DNA of 14,479 nt, taken from the NCBI GenBank assembly GCA_041493035.1, contig JBGPYB010000118.1, positions 1 through 14,479 on the forward strand, in the 5' to 3' direction. Under the pieces are notes generated by a model. It did not search any database. It saw nothing but the letters and a program-made list of their open reading frames with translations, and was not told where the DNA came from. Positions 1-7,274 of this stretch are shown here, in pieces (positions within the stretch are counted from its first letter, which is position 1; the number at the start of each line of letters is the position of its first letter). This stretch comes from JBGPYB01 sp041493035. Lineage in GTDB: Bacteria > Acidobacteriota > Vicinamibacteria > Fen-336. Made by a program: the position numbers and the translations under genes.

Positions 1-1
1 C

Positions 2-1897
2 GATGCCCATCCCGCCCCAGCGAAAGATCCTCTTCACGACGGCTCCCTAACGGTATTCGGACAGCCGGGGCCGGATGCCCACGAGGATGAGAAGGAGCAC
101 GCCGACGGCGGTCGGCGGCAGCGCCTGCCGCCAGCCGTGCAGGCCACGGTCTCCCGCGGTGATCTCCTCGTCGTCGAGGGTGTCTATCGCACGCCGCCCC
201 AGGCCCACGTCCCGCTGGAGCCGGGTGGCGTGATTGCGCAGCCCGACGGTTCGCGCGGGATGCTCGTCCAAGGGGCGATGGAAAGCCCCTTCCTCGTGCG
301 TCAAGCGGTCGCGTCGGTCCTCGGATGCGACGCCAACCGCGTCCGCGTCACGCAAACGGTGACGGGCGGGGGCTTCGGCGGCAAAGAGGAGCCGGCCATG
401 GCCATCGCCGCCCAGGCCGCGCTCCTCGCGGCCGCCACGGGCCGCCCGGTTCGTTTCTTCCTGTCGCGCCGCGAAGAGATGACCGCGGCATCGAGACGCC
501 ATGCCGCGCGCGTCCGCGTTCGCACGGGAGCCACGCGCGAAGGGCACCTCATCGGCGCCGAGGTGGACGTCCTGCTGGATGGCGGGGCCTACGCGACAAC
601 CTCGCCGCTCGTTCTCTTCGAGAGCGCCGCCCACGCGTGCGGCCCCTATCGGGTCCCGAACGTGCGCGTCGACGCCAAGGCGGTGCGAACCCACTCGCTG
701 CCGGCCGGCGTCTTTCGAGGCTCGGGAGCTGTCCCCGTTGCCTTCGCAATCGAAAGTCAGATGGACCTCCTGGCCGAGCGACTCGGCCTGGATCCCCTCG
801 AGCTGCGGCGGAAGAACGCGCTCGTGGCCGGAGACGAGACGATCACCGGGCAGCGCCTCGAAACCAGCGTGGGGTTGCGCGAGGTGCTGGACCGGGTCGA
901 GGAATCCTCCGACTGTGGAGCCCGGCGCGCTGCGTTGGCGCAGGAGCGCGGGACGGTGCGTCGAGGCATCGGCGTGGCCGTGAGCTACAACGGTCTCGGC
1001 CTGGGCCCGCTGGGGAGGCAGCTTCAGCCGGCCGCGGCCGCCAGTATCGTCGTGGCGGCGGACGGAAGCGTCACAGTCGTCGTCGGGACCACGGACACGG
1101 GCCAGGGAGAAGCCACTGGCTTGGCGCAGATCGCTGCGGAGACCCTCGGATGCCCGTTCGATCTCATTCGCGTTCTTCCCGCCGACACGGCTCAGGTGAG
1201 CGATAGCGGGCCTCACTCGGGAAGCCGCGTGACCGTCGTGGCGGGGAAGGCGGTCCAGGACGCGGCCCAGCAGATCCGCAAGTCGCTCGACGTTGCGCGC
1301 GGAGAGACCGGTCTCGCGTGGAAAGACGCCGTATCACTCTGCGGCCAGAAGCGGATCGGCCTGGCCGCTCATGGTTGGGCATGTCCGCCCGAGTCCTCGT
1401 TCGATATCGCGAGCGGACAAGGGGACGCCTATCCGGCCTACACCTTCTCCGCCTGCGTGGCCGAGGTGGAGGTCGACACCGCGACGGGCGAAATCCGCGT
1501 GGCGCGCGTCACGTCCGGCCACGACGTGGGCCGCGTCGTGAACCCGACCTCCGCAGAGTCCTCGGTCGAAGGAGGCGTCGCCCTGGGGATCGGGTTCGCG
1601 CTCTTCGAAGGGCACGGTCTGCACGACGGGGCCGTCCAGAGAGATGACCTGTCTCGCTATGTCCTGCCCACGTCGCTCGATGTGCCGGAGGTCCAGGCTG
1701 TCTTCGTCGAGCATCCGCACCCTTGGGGCCCTTCGGGCGCCAAGGGGCTGGCCGACGCACCGCCCATTGCCGTCGCTCCGGCGGTGACAGCGGCCATTGC
1801 TCATGCGACGGGGGCGCGAGTGACCGATCTCCCTGCCACCGCCGAACGCGTCTTCTTCGCCCTGGGCGCGGTCGCCGAGGTCTCGCCGCGTGGCTGA
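2..1897 (+). CDS. Molybdenum hydroxylase large (molybdopterin-binding) subunit, xanthine dehydrogenase/aldehyde oxidase family, 5'-partial
   Basis: The frame is open from base 2, so the gene enters from the left edge. A GTG at 137 is only an internal codon, because family-like sequence continues upstream of it. Visible length is 631 residues; the family is usually about 700-780, so part of the N-terminal hammerhead region is missing. Counting from the GTG at 137, I see QAHVPLEP near residue 23, the Mo-cofactor loop GGGFGGKEE near 77, FRGSG near 193, DTGQG near 318 and the C-terminal GAKG motif near 534. In the family the large subunit hydroxylates an aldehyde, purine or N-heterocycle at Mo using water. 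The usual GVGE catalytic motif reads GLAD here, so the base Glu is replaced by Asp540. It overlaps the Fe-S/FAD subunit gene by 8 bp, which indicates translational coupling. The family is certain; the substrate is unknown. Confidence 0.93.
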   Translation, partial: DAHPAPAKDPLHDGSLTVFGQPGPDAHEDEKEHADGGRRQRLPPAVQATVSRGDLLVVEGVYRTPPQAHVPLEPGGVIAQPDGSRGMLVQGAMESPFLVRQAVASVLGCDANRVRVTQTVTGGGFGGKEEPAMAIAAQAALLAAATGRPVRFFLSRREEMTAASRRHAARVRVRTGATREGHLIGAEVDVLLDGGAYATTSPLVLFESAAHACGPYRVPNVRVDAKAVRTHSLPAGVFRGSGAVPVAFAIESQMDLLAERLGLDPLELRRKNALVAGDETITGQRLETSVGLREVLDRVEESSDCGARRAALAQERGTVRRGIGVAVSYNGLGLGPLGRQLQPAAAASIVVAADGSVTVVVGTTDTGQGEATGLAQIAAETLGCPFDLIRVLPADTAQVSDSGPHSGSRVTVVAGKAVQDAAQQIRKSLDVARGETGLAWKDAVSLCGQKRIGLAAHGWACPPESSFDIASGQGDAYPAYTFSACVAEVEVDTATGEIRVARVTSGHDVGRVVNPTSAESSVEGGVALGIGFALFEGHGLHDGAVQRDDLSRYVLPTSLDVPEVQAVFVEHPHPWGPSGAKGLADAPPIAVAPAVTAAIAHATGARVTDLPATAERVFFALGAVAEVSPRG

Positions 1898-3233
1898 GCC
1901 CATCGAGGTCGCCTTCACGCTGAACCGGCGGCCGGAGCGGCTCCGCGTGCGTTCCGACAGGCGGCTCGTGGACGTTCTACGCGACGACCTGCGCCTCACC
2001 GGAACCCAGGAAGGATGCGGCACCGGCGACTGCGGGAGCTGCACCGTCGTCCTCGATGGCCACGCCGTGAATTCGTGCCTGGTCATGGCGTATCAAGCCG
2101 ACGGCGCCTCCATCGAGACGATCGAGGGGTTGGCGGCGGGCGACAAGCTCCATCCTCTCCAGGAGGCCCTTCTCGATCGAGGGGCGATCCACTGTGGCGC
2201 CTGCTCTCCGGGGATGATTCTGGCGGCGAAAGCGCTCCTCGACAACAGTCCGAAACCGAGCCTCCAGGAGATTCGCGATGCGATCTCGGGGAACCTCTGT
2301 CGCTGCACCGGCTACGGGCGGATCGTTGCGGCCATCGGGCGCGCGGCCGGGGCGATTCATAGGGCGCGGCCTGTGGCGCGTTCCTCCGGAGCGGCTCCTT
2401 CGTACTTTCGTCCTCGGTCCCTGGAAGAAGCCCTGGAGATCCTGGCCCAACGGGGGGGCGAAGCCCGTCCCGTCGCGGGAGGTACGAAGGTCCTGGTGAG
2501 CGCCCACGAGGGTCGCGTCGACCGCGGCTTCCTCTTCGATGTCACCGCCGTCCCCGAGATGCAGGGGATCGAGGAGCGCGGTGACGCGCTCTGGCTCGGC
2601 GCGCTCGTCACGCACGCAGAAGCCGCGGGGTCTCCCCTCGTGGCGCAGGATGCCCCGGTGCTGAGCGCGGCCTGCAGGGCGTCCGCGGCTCCGCAGATTC
2701 GCAATCGCGCGACGCTGGGCGGGAGCCTCGCGAGCGCTCTCGGGACCTCCGACGCCGTCGTGGCGCTCGTGGTGGCCGACGCGATCCTGGAGATCGTGTC
2801 GGTCTCGGCCCGGCGCGAGATTCCTGCGGCCGAACTCTCCACCCGTTCCGGCGAGACGGTCCTCGAGCCGGACGAGTTGATCGTTGGAATCCGCATTCCC
2901 CGGCGCGAGGGGATCCGAGGCGCCTTCGCTCGCCTCGGACAACGTCGCGGGCCCTCGGTCGCGAAGGTCTCCGTTGGAGCGGCCATGACCTTCAAGGAGG
3001 GGCAGCCCGACTGGGTGCGGGTCGCACTCGGAGGCGCCGCGCCGACGGTGCTGCGCGCCGTCGAGACCGAAGTGGCCCTCGCGACTGGGGGCTACGACGC
3101 CCTCCAGAAGGCGAAGGAAGCTGTGCGCGCCGAGGTGCGCCCGGTGGACGATGACCGATCGAGCCGAGAATATCGCCGCGAGATGGCGGCCGTCCTCCTG
3201 GAGCGCGCCATCGGCACGCTGGTCGACGGTTGA
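1890..3233 (+). CDS. Fused [2Fe-2S]/FAD-binding subunit of molybdenum hydroxylase (CoxS-CoxM type fusion)
   Basis: This 447-residue protein starts at a GTG that overlaps the end of the large-subunit gene. Residues 1-155 form the two-cluster ferredoxin domain: Cys43, 48, 51 and 63 match the plant-type cluster and Cys102, 105, 137 and 139 the helical-domain cluster. Residues 171-445 form the FAD-binding medium subunit, with PVAGGT at 194-199, IRNRATLGG at 270-278 and the C-terminal CO-dehydrogenase flavoprotein domain. In this family electrons pass from Mo through the two clusters to FAD. Small and medium subunits are often separate genes; here they are fused, as in Rhodobacter-type XdhA. The FAD motif reads GGTK where GGTD is common. 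With the upstream gene it makes a complete enzyme. A downstream cytochrome c gene suggests an acceptor other than NAD, but that is inference. Confidence 0.93.
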   Translation: MAEPIEVAFTLNRRPERLRVRSDRRLVDVLRDDLRLTGTQEGCGTGDCGSCTVVLDGHAVNSCLVMAYQADGASIETIEGLAAGDKLHPLQEALLDRGAIHCGACSPGMILAAKALLDNSPKPSLQEIRDAISGNLCRCTGYGRIVAAIGRAAGAIHRARPVARSSGAAPSYFRPRSLEEALEILAQRGGEARPVAGGTKVLVSAHEGRVDRGFLFDVTAVPEMQGIEERGDALWLGALVTHAEAAGSPLVAQDAPVLSAACRASAAPQIRNRATLGGSLASALGTSDAVVALVVADAILEIVSVSARREIPAAELSTRSGETVLEPDELIVGIRIPRREGIRGAFARLGQRRGPSVAKVSVGAAMTFKEGQPDWVRVALGGAAPTVLRAVETEVALATGGYDALQKAKEAVRAEVRPVDDDRSSREYRREMAAVLLERAIGTLVDG

Positions 3234-3260
3234 GGCCGACGGAAGTGATCCCCCATCGGG

Positions 3261-3267
3261 AAAGGAG
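3261..3267 (+). promoter_or_regulatory. Strong ribosome binding site of the cytochrome c gene
   Basis: AAAGGAG lies seven bases before the ATG at 3275. The frame is open further upstream, but the next residues after this ATG form a signal peptide, so this site fixes the start at 3275. Confidence 0.7.
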
Positions 3268-3274
3268 AAGAGCT

Positions 3275-3727
3275 ATGCCCGTGTTTCATCGCCATGTCTC
3301 CGCAGTCGGCATCGTCGCACTCCTTGGCGCTCTGGGGGCCGGCCGAGTCGCGCGAGGAGCCGACGCCTGGGTCTGTCCGGAGGCGGAGCGCGCCAAGCCG
3401 AACCCCGTGGGGGCGTCCGCTGAGAACGTGAAGCACGGCTCCGAGACCTTTGCCGCCAACTGCGCCGTGTGCCACGGGCCTCAGGGGAAGGGGGATGGAC
3501 CTCTCGCCGGCCTTCACGCCACGCGTACGTCAGAGCGCCCCCGCGATCTCTCGGACGCCGCTCTCCAAAAGAGGGTCACCGACAGCGAGATGTTCTGGAA
3601 GATCACCACTGGCCTGAAGCGCGGCGAGCAGGTGATCATGCCGTCGTTCGAGAAGGCCATTCCGGTGGCCGAGGATCGCTGGAAGGTCGCCCTCTTCATC
3701 CGATCGTTGGCGCAGCCGGCGAAGTAG
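3275..3727 (+). CDS. Exported mono-haem c-type cytochrome
   Basis: This 150-residue protein begins with a Sec signal peptide: a basic start, a hydrophobic stretch from about residue 9 to 22, and a likely cleavage after VARGA near residue 29. The haem-attachment motif is CAVCH (Cys63, Cys66, His67) and Met122 in IMPSF is the likely sixth ligand, so it is a class I cytochrome c domain. It should sit in the periplasm as a soluble electron carrier. It follows the molybdenum-hydroxylase genes by 41 bp on the same strand. Several members of that family (isoquinoline oxidoreductase and periplasmic aldehyde dehydrogenase types) are encoded with cytochromes c and donate electrons to them. A role as acceptor here is inferred from context. 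Neither visible hydroxylase part shows an export signal, but the large-subunit N-terminus is outside the window. Cys34 lies just past the signal peptide and is unpaired with any CXXCH. Confidence 0.9.
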   Translation: MPVFHRHVSAVGIVALLGALGAGRVARGADAWVCPEAERAKPNPVGASAENVKHGSETFAANCAVCHGPQGKGDGPLAGLHATRTSERPRDLSDAALQKRVTDSEMFWKITTGLKRGEQVIMPSFEKAIPVAEDRWKVALFIRSLAQPAK

Positions 3728-3792
3728 CCCACTACGTCAGCAAGTCCCGCCCCGTCCACGGTCCCCACTCATCGGGCTAGACTGGAGGCCGC

Positions 3793-4227
3793 ATGGCCGT
3801 CCTCACCGATCCTCTGGGCTGGTTCACTCTCCAGCTTCCCGACGACTGGGAGGCGCAGACAGAGGACTGCGTCGCGACGCTGCGCGGGCCCCTCGGCCTC
3901 GGCGTCCTCTTCGTCTCGGGGGGTCGCCACGCCGGTGGCCGCCAGCGGAGTTTCGGTGGCGCCGATTTCCTGGTGCGCTTCCTTCGGTCCATCGGCGTCG
4001 AGGCCAGAGGCGACTCGATCGGGTCCGCCGAGGGCGTCGGTTGCCGCGTGTACAGCTACGCGCGCGAGGAGGGGGGACGCCTCTGGCGCTATTGGTCGAT
4101 TACCGACGACGAAACGGCCCTGCTCGTCTCATACACCTGCGCCGCCGAGGACGAGGGGCAGGAAGACCTCGAGGTGGAGGCGATCGTGAGCTCGATTTGT
4201 CTCTTCCGCTCGGCCTCGGTTCATTGA
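3793..4227 (+). CDS. Uncharacterised small protein, possible PsbP/DcrB-like fold
   Basis: A 144-residue protein with a GGAGG ribosome site at 3784-3788 just ahead of its ATG. It has no signal peptide and no membrane segment. It opens with GWFTLQLPDDWE, the kind of 'folded beta-strand then LP..W' start seen in PsbP/DcrB-like and DUF3805-like proteins, and ends with an acidic helix and VSSICLF. I recognise no catalytic motif. It lies 65 bp after the cytochrome gene and 9 bp before the PLP-enzyme gene, so it could be cotranscribed with either. The fold suggestion rests on the general pattern only and needs a profile search; the gene itself is well supported by codon use and spacing. Confidence 0.75.
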   Translation: MAVLTDPLGWFTLQLPDDWEAQTEDCVATLRGPLGLGVLFVSGGRHAGGRQRSFGGADFLVRFLRSIGVEARGDSIGSAEGVGCRVYSYAREEGGRLWRYWSITDDETALLVSYTCAAEDEGQEDLEVEAIVSSICLFRSASVH

Positions 4228-4236
4228 ACAGTTAGA

Positions 4237-5211
4237 ATGCGCGCCGTGGTGACCCATGACGACGTCGTCGACGCGTCTCGCCGCCTGGCGGGCGTTGCCC
4301 ACAGGACGCCCGTCGCAACCTCCCGCACCCTCGACGAGCGCCTGCGGGCGTCGCTCTTTCTCAAGTGCGAGAACCTCCAACGGGGAGGTGCCTTCAAGTT
4401 CCGTGGCGCTTACAACGCCATCGCGTCGCTGACGGAGGCCGAGCGAGGCCGGGGCATTCTGGCCTACTCGTCCGGGAACCACGCGCAGGCGGTGGCTCTC
4501 GCGGCCCGCCTTCTCGGCGCCTCGGCCACGATCGTGATGCCGAAGGACGCTCCCGCGGTCAAGCGCAAAGCCGTGGAAGGATACGGCGCTCGCGTCGTGC
4601 CGTTCGACCCCGCGACCCAGGATCGCGAAGAAATCTCCGAGGGGCTGCGCCGCGAAGGGGACCTCGTCCTCGTTCCGCCGTTCGATCACCCCCGCGTCAT
4701 TGCCGGGCAGGGGACCGCGGCGCGCGAGCTTCTGGACGAGGTAGGTCGCCTCGACGTTCTGCTCGTCCCCTGCGGCGGTGGAGGGCTGCTCTCGGGCTCG
4801 GCCATCGCCACGAAGGCGTTGCAGCCCGCTTGCCGCGTGGTGGGGGTCGAGCCGGAAATGGGCGACGACGCCACGCGCTCGTTCCACTCGGGCACGCTTC
4901 AGACGGTCAGGAACCCGCCGACGATTGCCGACGGCGCGCGGACGCCGTCACTCGGGACGCTGACGTTCCCGATCATCCGCCAGCTCGTCGACGACATGGT
5001 CACCGTTTCCGACGAGGACCTCGTCCACTCCATGCGCTTCCTGTGGGAGCGCATGAAGCTGGTGGTCGAGCCGACCGGCGCTCTGGCTCTTGCCGCGGCC
5101 TACCGGGGGAAGATCGACGTGGCCGGGAAGCGAGTCGGCGTGCTTCTGTCGGGCGGCAACGTGGACCTCGTTGCCGCCCTCGAGCTGTTCCGCTCAGTTC
5201 CTCCCGCGTAG
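4237..5211 (+). CDS. PLP-dependent threonine/serine ammonia-lyase or serine racemase (fold type II)
   Basis: This 324-residue enzyme has the full fold-type II set. Lys54 in GAFKFRGA is the Schiff-base lysine, SSGNHAQ at 78-84 is the substrate carboxylate loop, CGGGGLLSG at 179-187 is the PLP phosphate loop, and SGGN at 305-308 binds the pyridine nitrogen region. Glu207 and Asp211 lie where the divalent-metal site of serine racemases is found. There is no C-terminal ACT domain, so it is not the feedback-inhibited biosynthetic IlvA type. It resembles catabolic threonine dehydratase, serine racemase or threo-3-hydroxyaspartate ammonia-lyase. In this family the products would be 2-oxobutanoate or pyruvate plus ammonia, or D-serine. 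No ribosome site precedes the ATG; a TAGAAT box overlaps it, so GTG codons at 4246 or 4249 could be the real, leaderless start. It converges with the ThuA gene 10 bp on. Confidence 0.9.
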   Translation: MRAVVTHDDVVDASRRLAGVAHRTPVATSRTLDERLRASLFLKCENLQRGGAFKFRGAYNAIASLTEAERGRGILAYSSGNHAQAVALAARLLGASATIVMPKDAPAVKRKAVEGYGARVVPFDPATQDREEISEGLRREGDLVLVPPFDHPRVIAGQGTAARELLDEVGRLDVLLVPCGGGGLLSGSAIATKALQPACRVVGVEPEMGDDATRSFHSGTLQTVRNPPTIADGARTPSLGTLTFPIIRQLVDDMVTVSDEDLVHSMRFLWERMKLVVEPTGALALAAAYRGKIDVAGKRVGVLLSGGNVDLVAALELFRSVPPA

Positions 5212-5221
5212 CGAGGGGCCA

Positions 5222-6778
5222 TTACTCGTCGCGCTGCGGCCGGCCGGCGGCCCAGATGCAGCCGCGACGCATGAGCTCGGCCGTTCCCGGAGTGTGGACC
5301 GATTCGGCTGCATGCCCAAGGACCGTCTGGAAGACGCGGCCGTTGCCGTACCGATAGACAAACGCCATCGGCTCGTCCTTTCCGGTGGCTTTTGAACGCG
5401 CAGTCGCGAGCACCTCGATGGGGAGGTCTCCCTGCTGACCGAAGTACAGCTCGTCGGTGGTCTCGAAGCCCGCCAAGCCGTGAGTAATCGGATGCTCGCT
5501 GTTTGTCATCTCGACGCGGAACTTTCCATAAGCGTCGTGGCCGCATTGTTGGTTCGCGTGGTCCCACACGCGGCGGCACAGCTTTCGGTACTCGGGCCAA
5601 TCCGACTCGGGCGTGTTGGGAAGCGACGCGTGGAACGCCCCGTTGGCGAAGTGCACGATCACCAGCCCGCCGCCCCCGTCCACGTACTGCTGCAACTTGT
5701 CCTTGGAGGCCGCGGTCAACCCGGGCCGCTCCCAGTTGCAGTAGTTCAGCACGACCACGTCGAAGCCGGCGAACTTCTCGGTCGCCAGGAATTCGGGATC
5801 GGTCGTGACCGTGGTCGTGAACCGCGAATCCGGGGCCAGCGACTCTTCAAGCGCCTTGGTCACTTCCTTCCAGTCATGCGCCGGATGGTGGTGACCTGTG
5901 ACGATCAAGGCCTTGATCGGGCGATCGTCAGCGTTCGGCGTCTTGACGCCGCCGGCCGGGACCTCGGCCTTGGCGGTCCAGAGGATCGCGTTGAGCACCA
6001 ATCGACGAAAGTTGGGGACGCTCCAGTTCTCGAAGAAGTGGCCGCCGGTGAAGCCGAATCCACGCCCGGTGTCCTTCCTCTCGACCGCCCAGGCGACGAC
6101 CTGCTCGCCGGGCTCACCGGCAATGGGCGTGGAAAGAATCGGCACGAGACGCGGATCTTTTTCGCGAAATCGGATGTTGAAATAGTATTCGTCGCGCAGC
6201 TCGAAGGGCTCGATGCCCCGGCAAATCGGGTGGTTGGGGCTCGCCGGCCTGGGAGTCGTGGTCTGGGTTTCGATCTTCGAGAACCACTTCTTCGGGCCCG
6301 TTCCGCTTTCGTAATCGAAGTAACCGCCGATCCACTCCAGAAACTTCTCGCCATGGCGACCGGGAAAGAAAGTGGTCCAGTGAATCGCCACCAGCCCACA
6401 ACCCCGTTGCATCTGCTTCTCGATCACCGCCAGCCGGTCGCCCACCAGCAGGGGATGGTCCTGCTCGTCGCGGTCGGAGCCGTCGGAGATCAAGACGATC
6501 GTGTCGGCGTCGTCGAGGGTCTTGGCATCCTGCGGCCAGCCGAGCAGATGGACCTCGGTCTTGATCCCCTCGACATTCGGCGTGGAATCGAGATAGCGCT
6601 GGAGCAGACGGCACGATTTTTCATATTCGTGAGTGCCCGGCGGGTGGTCGCCGATCTTGCCGGCAATCAGGACGATCTTCTTGGGCCGACCCTCCACCGC
6701 GCGGACTGGGGTGGCGAGCGGTCCGACCAACATTGCCGCGAGAGCCCCGAGGGCCAACCGCCGCGCGCGATGGTTCAT
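5222..6778 (-). CDS. Exported protein with two tandem ThuA-like domains
   Basis: A 518-residue protein. Residues 1-27 are a signal peptide (basic start, ALGALAAMLVG core, cleavage near VRA). Residues 33-268 form one ThuA-like domain (KKIVLIAG start, GLVAIHWTTFFPG, GFGFTGGHFFENW). Residues 288-512 form a second (IKALIVTGHHHPAHDW, GGGLVIVHFANGAFH, GNGRVFQTVLGHA). ThuA is a class-I-glutamine-amidotransferase-like fold first linked to trehalose utilisation, and exported ThuA proteins are abundant in Planctomycetota and related polysaccharide degraders. Their chemistry is mostly unproven, so a role in sugar-derivative processing is only suggested. The strong ribosome site at 6782-6789 supports the start. 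It sits alone: convergent with the PLP-enzyme gene, and with only a broken amidohydrolase upstream. The domain family is clear; the function is not. Confidence 0.9.
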   Translation of the reverse strand: MNHRARRLALGALAAMLVGPLATPVRAVEGRPKKIVLIAGKIGDHPPGTHEYEKSCRLLQRYLDSTPNVEGIKTEVHLLGWPQDAKTLDDADTIVLISDGSDRDEQDHPLLVGDRLAVIEKQMQRGCGLVAIHWTTFFPGRHGEKFLEWIGGYFDYESGTGPKKWFSKIETQTTTPRPASPNHPICRGIEPFELRDEYYFNIRFREKDPRLVPILSTPIAGEPGEQVVAWAVERKDTGRGFGFTGGHFFENWSVPNFRRLVLNAILWTAKAEVPAGGVKTPNADDRPIKALIVTGHHHPAHDWKEVTKALEESLAPDSRFTTTVTTDPEFLATEKFAGFDVVVLNYCNWERPGLTAASKDKLQQYVDGGGGLVIVHFANGAFHASLPNTPESDWPEYRKLCRRVWDHANQQCGHDAYGKFRVEMTNSEHPITHGLAGFETTDELYFGQQGDLPIEVLATARSKATGKDEPMAFVYRYGNGRVFQTVLGHAAESVHTPGTAELMRRGCIWAAGRPQRDE

Positions 6779-6781
6779 GCG

Positions 6782-6789
6782 CCTCCTCC
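6782..6789 (-). promoter_or_regulatory. Ribosome binding site of the ThuA-domain gene
   Basis: On the minus strand GGAGGAGG stands a few bases before the ATG at 6778, a near-perfect anti-16S match that supports this start and the signal peptide that follows. Confidence 0.65.
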
Positions 6790-6816
6790 GAAGGATGCTG
6801 GACAGCCGGGGGTCGA

Positions 6817-6830
6817 GCGACTAAAGTCGC
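6817..6830. repeat. Perfect 14-bp palindrome GCGACT-AA-AGTCGC
   Basis: A perfect inverted repeat with 6-bp arms and a 2-base centre lies in the leader of the ThuA gene, 39 bp before its start codon. It has no T-tract, so it is not a standard terminator. Similar ACTAAAGT-centred palindromes occur as dispersed intergenic repeats in some Acidobacteriota and Planctomycetota; that link is from memory. It could also be an operator or an mRNA hairpin. Confidence 0.5.
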
Positions 6831-6858
6831 GGTAAGAAGTCGGACTCCACCCAAGGTA

Positions 6859-6874
6859 GTTGCCGTCCGGCAAC
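6859..6874. repeat. Perfect hairpin GTTGCC-GTCC-GGCAAC
   Basis: A 6-bp stem with a 4-base loop lies between the ThuA gene and the amidohydrolase remnant. On the minus strand it fills the 17-base space between a weak TTGCAA and a weak TACCTT, which could be a -35/-10 pair for the ThuA gene. That would make it a candidate operator, but both boxes are poor matches. There is no U-tract. Confidence 0.35.
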
Positions 6875-6940
6875 ATTGCAAGTCGGTCGCAGGTCCGATG
6901 TTCCGACGAAACCTGATCCCGTGCGGCCCACTGACACTGA

Positions 6941-7261
6941 ATGTGGCGTGCGGGCCGGCTGGGCATGGGAGGCGACTACGGCTTTGGCTGGAACCCACAC
7001 GGCGACTATGCCAAGGAGCTGACGTTCTTCGTCCGGCACGTCGGCTTCAGTTCGCTCGACACGATCAAGTGCGCGACCAGGCACGGCGCCGAGATCATGG
7101 GCCGGGGCGACCAGCTTGGCACGCTCGAAGCGGGCAAGCTGGCCGACGTATTGGTCGTGGACGGCGACGTCGTCAAAGACATTTCAATCCTGGAAGACCG
7201 CTCGCGGTTCATCGCCGTGATGCAAGGCGGAGTGGTGAAGGCAGGCCGTTTGGCGAAGTAG
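6941..7261 (+). pseudogene. 3' remnant of an amidohydrolase (imidazolonepropionase-like) gene
   Basis: The frame encodes 106 residues that match only the C-terminal end of an amidohydrolase-superfamily enzyme. I see MGGDYGFGWNPHG at 9-21 with the last metal-binding Asp of the barrel, then ATRHGAEIMG, LGTLEAGKLADVLVVDGD and the terminal beta-sandwich segment AVMQGGVVKAGR. A full enzyme of this family is about 400 residues; the N-terminal metal ligands (HxH, Lys, two His) are absent. A TGA directly precedes the ATG, and no matching sequence lies upstream, where the window turns into the ThuA leader. Within the remnant the frame is intact and the natural end is preserved, so the truncation looks recent or the fragment is short-lived. 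It cannot be catalytic alone. Expression as a small protein cannot be excluded. Confidence 0.8.
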
Positions 7262-7274
7262 GCCGTCGGCAGGG

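Noticed and set aside
47..1216. Long minus-strand open frame opposite the hydroxylase large subunit
   Set aside because: It has no family motifs, is Arg/Gly/His-rich, and is the antisense shadow of a gene whose motifs are unmistakable.
5480..6835. 451-codon plus-strand open frame opposite the ThuA gene
   Set aside because: Shadow of the ThuA-domain gene, which has a signal peptide, ribosome site and two recognisable domains. High G+C makes such antisense frames common.
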